NCBI GenBank assembly: GCA_037043235.1
Contig: JAWRVZ010000049.1
Span: 1,524,501 to 1,588,500 of the forward strand
Direction of reading: 5' to 3'
Length of the DNA: 64,000 nt
DNA from: Rhodeus uyekii
Taxonomy: Eukaryota > Chordata > Actinopteri > Cypriniformes > Acheilognathidae
In this document: positions 59,555 to 64,000 of the stretch, piece after piece
Layout: each line of letters opens with the position of its first letter
How positions within the stretch are numbered: position 1 is the stretch's first letter
Position numbers and translations under genes: made by a program
The notes under the pieces: generated by a model
Databases searched by the model: none
What the model was told of the DNA's origin: nothing
What the model saw: only the letters and a program-made list of their open reading frames with translations

Positions 59555-62318
59555 ATGGACGTGAAGCTGCTGTGTCTGACTGTTGTTCTTCTCTCCTCAC
59601 CCCTCCTCACACTGTGTGACCCGCTGTGAGTATTAAACACACCGTTTGTTCATAGAGTCTCTAATAGATCTGTTTTTAAGATTTCAATCGCTCTGATTTG
59701 ATCTGCTCAGGTTTGTTCTGTCAGCTCCTAATTTGCTGAGAGTGGGTTCCTCAGAGAACGTGTTTGTGGAAGCTCAGGATTATTCTGGAGGAGATCTGAA
59801 TGTGAGGATCACAGTGAAGAACTTCCCAAAGAAAAACCTGGAAATGCTGTCCAAATCAGTGACACTGACTGCAGCCAACAATTACCAGATCCTTACAGAT
59901 ATAAAGGTGAGCTCTGTAATTACTCTGCAGCAATGTTTCTGTCAGGGTTCTGTCACTTCGGTCGTGTTTTCTAGTGTTTCTGTGACAGAGCTCTGATTCT
60001 TTCCTACTGTCGTGTCTTTTGTGTGGGACGTGATGTTCAAGGAGTGTGTGCTCCGGGAGTGTTGTTGTGAAGCACATGGTTATCATCCCTCACCCCAGTA
60101 CCTGACAGTTTCATTCTCATTATTTTAGATATAATTCATGCTGACTGATTTTCTGTTCTTCAGATTCTTGATGAAAATAATTTTTTCTCTGATGATCCTC
60201 TGGAGAAACAGTATGTGTATCTACAAGCTCAATTTCCATCCGTCTCTCTGGGGAAAGTGATCATGGTCTCATTCCAGTCTGGATATATATTTGTACAGAC
60301 AGACAAACCCATCTACACACCTGCTAGTTCAGGTACGATTAAGAGCTAAAACATGGACAAATATAACACACAATATTAATTTTAAATATGTTACATTAGC
60401 ATGACATCATCCTGTTTATTAATAAACTGACCTCAGCGTTGTCTGAATCTGATGGAAACCAAACAAATCATATTTTAGATTTTTCTTTGAACTATTTTGC
60501 AGTTAATTACAGGATTTTCTCTCTGACGCCCAACATGAAACCAGTCAGTCATTTCGGAGTCATAGTGGAAATCATGGTACTCACTTATAATAGAGCACAA
60601 ACACACACACACACACATTATTTCACTGCTGATCTCAACAAAGTGTTAATGCTGATTTCTGTGTTTCTTAAGAATCCACAAGGAATCACAGTTTCATCAG
60701 AAAAGATGTTTCCAGTGAAAGGGATGAAGTCCGGAGGATTCAGCATTCCTGATGTTTCCAGGTGTGTTTGTGTGTGAAACACTGTGACACTGAATCTGCT
60801 CATCTTTATTTAATCATTCATGATGTTCTCAGGATAATAACGCTTGAATTTATCTTCACACAACACAACTAACACTCAGATGTGATCTGTGTTATAAGAT
60901 TCATTTCTTCTTTTCAATAATGCTTTTGTATTTTTTTTGTATTTTTGCTTTTTTTTCTATTTATAATGTGTTGAAATGTTTTAATTTCAGTTCTGGGATG
61001 TGGAAGGTTGTCACTCGGTTCGCAAACACTCCTCAGAAGAATTTTACTGCCGACTTTCAGGTCAAAGAATTCGGTAATCTGTATTTATCTATTTCAACAA
61101 AATGTGTTGTATAAATGTGTGGTTTTTTTTATACTAATATAACATATTTATTCATTTGTGTTTTTTCATGGTTTGGTTTCAGTGCTTCCAACATTTGAAG
61201 TGAAATTAAAACCCAGTAAGTCATTCTACTATGTGGATGATCAGAGTCTGACAGTCGACATCGAAGCCAAGTAAGACAATATGTGTTCTGCTTCATTGTA
61301 TTCAAAATTAATATTGTGTTTGAAATTGTAAAACTTCCAAAGTAACAAAGACACTTATTTTGTTCTCAAAATACTTTTTGTAATTTGAGTTGTGATTGTT
61401 CTCTATTTCACTGGTAATATGAATATTGTTTCAGGTGTGTCAGTTTGATGATGAGTCAGTGAAGTTGGGATTCATGTGCGTTTTAATTAAAGGCAAAATT
61501 AAATTAATAATAATAATTAATAATAATAATTTAATTAAAACAGTCCAGCGTCAAACACAGAGTGACAAAAGAGAAATATAGTATGAAGGGAGAATCAGTA
61601 TTGTGTCTGAGTCTTGATTCTGTGACAGTGGCTCTTTATTGAATCCATTCATTAGATATTAGAGACAGCAGCAAATATAACTGCTTCTGTGTTTTTCCTT
61701 AATGTGAATAAAAGTTCCTTAATGTGAATAAAATAGCCCAACTATAAAAACCCCATACCCACATGTACATGTGAAATTGTGGAAAACCAAAGAATAGAGT
61801 TAAACAAATGTTGAAGCTGCTGTTTTTCTATGTAATGAAAGTGGAAGTGGATCAGGGACAGTCATGATCAGTGTTCAGTTTAACAGCAGAATCTGTGTGT
61901 GTTTTATAGGTATCTGTTTGGAAAGAAGGTGGAAGGAACTGCGTTTGTGGTGTTTGGTGTGATGGACGGTGAGAAGAAAACAAGTCTTCATTCTTCTCTT
62001 CAAAGAGTTCAGGTGAGAGAAATTAAACCTTGTGATCAATCTCATTTCTCCTCACCTTGAAGTTATATAAGAAGTTACATTTTCACTGTGTCTTTTAGAC
62101 TGTTTTTGTCTTTCTCATAAATGAATAGATAATCAAAGGAGAAGGAACTGCAGAACTGAGAAGAGAGATGATCACTAACACCTTTCCAGATATTAATCAG
62201 CTGGTTGGACAATCAATCTATGTTTCAGTCAGTCTTTTAACAGAAAGTGGTAAGACTGAACAGATCCTGAACATCTGTATGTTTACATGCATGTGTGTGA
62301 TTGTATATGAGAGGATAA

Positions 62319-62370
<52 letters not shown>

Positions 62371-63815
62371 CAGGCAGTGAAATGGTTGAAGCTCGCAGGA
62401 AAGGCATTCAGATTGTGACGTCACCGTACACCATCCACTTCCAAAAAACACCACAATTCTTCAAACCTGGAATGCCCTTCAGTGTCTCGGTATAAAACAT
62501 ACTAGAAAGTGGGGATTTATAAGATTTGTTGTGTCGTCTTTCCCTACTGGAAAGTTGCAAACCTTAAGGGTTGAAGGAACTGAGGAACAATTTCATCAAT
62601 ATATTACAGATGTATTTATTTAGAAAATCTTATTTTTTTTCTGTCTTCTATAAAAGGTTTATGTAAAAAATCCTGATCAGACGCCTGCTAAAAATGTGGA
62701 AGTGGAGGTCAATCCTGGAGGGGTCAGAGGTCAAACTAGAGCCAATGGAATTGCTGAAGTAACTCTCAACAATCCAGATGGAATTTTTACACTGCAGATC
62801 ACGGTAAGATCTGCCATCTCAACTAGTTTCAGTGATGTTCAGTCAGATTAATTGGTGTTGAACAGGAAATGGAGGATATTCTGCAGAGCACATTATATAT
62901 TTATTCTTTCTAGGCAAAAACTAAAGATCCACAACTAAGAGATGCACAGCAGGCAGTGAAGACGATGACGGCTCAGGCCTACAAGACTAAAGACGACTCT
63001 AAAAACTACCTGCACATCGGGATTGATGCTGCAGAACTTCAGATCGGTTATCAAATGAAAGTCAATCTCAACACTGGACAAAGTCCAGGAGTCAGAGTTC
63101 AAGATTTCACTTACATGGTAAACAATATGTTTAATTGTTATTAGTGTGTGCCAGCAACGCAGAGCTTGTGTCATTTTGTGTGTCATTTTTATGTGTCTGC
63201 CTCATTTTCAGGTCTTGAGTAAAGGTCAGATCATTCAAGCAAACAGGTTTAAGTGGAGAGGACAATCTCTAGTGACTCTGCTTCTTCCTGTAACCAAAGA
63301 CATGGTGCCATCCTTCCGCTTCGTGGCTTATTATCATGTGGGATCGACTGAGGTGGTTTCTGATTCAGTCTGGGTCGACGTGGAGGACACGTGCATGGGA
63401 ACGGTAAAAAATAAATATTTAACACGCTAATCAACTAGATCTGATTCAATGTCTCTCGTTTCAACAGCTCAAGCTTGAGGTGAAGAACAAGATGAATCAC
63501 TATGGTACAGATGATGAAGTAAACCTGCGGATAACTGGAGATCCTGGAGCAAGAGTTGGGCTGGTGATGGTTGACAAGGCCTCCGTCTTGGACAAGAACA
63601 GATTCACTCAGAAGAAGGTGAAGGACCTTCATTAGCATCTCAACAGTTTTTAATCGGCTTATAAATGACCTCTTTGCTTCTTTAGATCTGGGACGTCATA
63701 GAGAAGCATGACACGGGCTGTACGGCAGGAGGTGGAAGGGACAGTATGGGGGTTTTCAGTGATGCAGGTCTGATGTTTGAGTCCAGCACTGCAGGAGGAA
63801 CCAACACCAGAACAA
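59555..63815 (+). CDS. c3: complement C3 (copy 2), exons 1-15, continues beyond the window
   Basis: Exons: 1 59555-59625, 2 59711-59906, 3 60164-60332, 4 60503-60576, 5 60673-60761, 6 60991-61073, 7 61183-61270, 8 61910-62012, 9 62129-62249, 10 62374-62489, 11 62657-62803, 12 62914-63117, 13 63212-63403, 14 63468-63617, 15 63686-63815. The 1933 nt are open and all junctions are GT-AG. Encodes the signal peptide and beta-chain MG domains of C3, the same architecture as copy 1. Lengths match copy 1 except exon 2 (+1 codon, NLEMLSKSV versus DKEIFKTV) and exon 14 (-1 codon). C3a, thioester and C345C exons lie outside the window, so I cannot say whether this copy keeps the thioester or its His. 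Confidence 0.92.
59940..60107 (+). mobile_element. 168-bp LTR-like TG...CA element in intron 2 of copy 2
   Basis: TGTCAGGGTTCTGTCACTTC to CCCAGTACCTGACA, flanked by the exact 5-bp duplication GTTTC (59935-59939 and 60108-60112). The same left end is found at 28619. Absent from intron 2 of copy 1, so it inserted after the duplication. Confidence 0.75.
61271..61909. other. intron 7 of C3 copy 2, no feature
   Basis: 639-bp intron without the Tigger-like and DIRS insertions that fill the 2.4-kb intron 7 of copy 1. A small AAT-rich tract lies at 61500-61540. Confidence 0.5.
62320..62368. repeat. (TG)n tract in intron 9 of copy 2
   Basis: About 24 TG units leading into the CAG acceptor of exon 10. 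The homologous intron of copy 1 has a much shorter, interrupted TG run (9925-9949). Confidence 0.9.
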
Positions 63816-63884
63816 GTACATGTGTATATTTATAATTTTTCAAATAAAAAACTAAATTATATTAATATATTTCACTAAAAATAA

Positions 63885-64000
63885 TGTCATGGTTCACTGT
63901 CCATAAACTTCCTGCTTCCTCTGCTTCCTGCTTCGCTACTGTTCGGACGCTCTTGCTTACAGCTCTGCGCTTTGCTCTATTGCTTTTATATTTTATCTCC
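63885..64000 (+). mobile_element. left end of an LTR-like element at the window edge (intron 15, copy 2)
   Basis: TGTCATGGTTCACTGTCCAT matches the TGTCAxGGTT left end of the family seen at 48956, 55101 and 59940. The right end is outside the window. Confidence 0.45.

Overview
This window is nuclear DNA from a ray-finned fish, most likely a cyprinid. The fish call rests on a tandem cluster of complement C3 genes and on introns packed with fish-type transposons (DIRS, L2, Tc1, hAT, Gmr1-like LTR elements). The cyprinid level is inference. There are no prokaryotic features.

Layout. 1-3577: LTR-like repeat and a decayed Ty3/gypsy-type element whose domain order is PR-IN-RT-RH (Gmr1 order). 3577-4198: C3 upstream region with a TATA box. 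4199-43250: a complete C3 gene of 41 exons that I could join in phase throughout (4923 nt, 1640 codons plus stop). It has a signal peptide, MG domains, the RKRR alpha/beta cleavage site, the C3a anaphylatoxin ending LILAR-S, the GCGEQNM thioester with its catalytic His 116 residues downstream, and a C345C tail. Most of its 39 kb is intron, inflated by DIRS copies (introns 7, 15, 26, 29), hAT, Tigger-like, Tc1 and LTR-like insertions. 43251-59554: the intergenic zone, which holds broken pieces of further C3 copies: exon 36 at 45151, exon 37 at 47306, and a promoter/exon 2 fragment at 54962-56415 followed by C3 3' flank at about 56588-57230. A nearly full-length L2 LINE (48992-53346) sits inside an LTR-like element with a perfect 5-bp target duplication. 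59555-64000: a second C3 gene, exons 1-15 intact and in phase, cut by the window end inside intron 15.

How the parts relate. Both C3 genes encode secreted precursors of the central complement protein. The 5' ends of the two genes (exon 1, intron 1, first part of exon 2) are almost identical and then diverge abruptly, which suggests gene conversion. Homology between the two genes' upstream regions stops in the CA repeat of the 5' UTR, so they probably use different promoters. The relic exons show that the array once held at least one and probably two more copies. Nothing here looks like a wholly new biological system. The most unusual signals are the C3 array debris, the promoter replacement, the precise DIRS internal complementary region and the family of TG...CA elements with 5-bp duplications.
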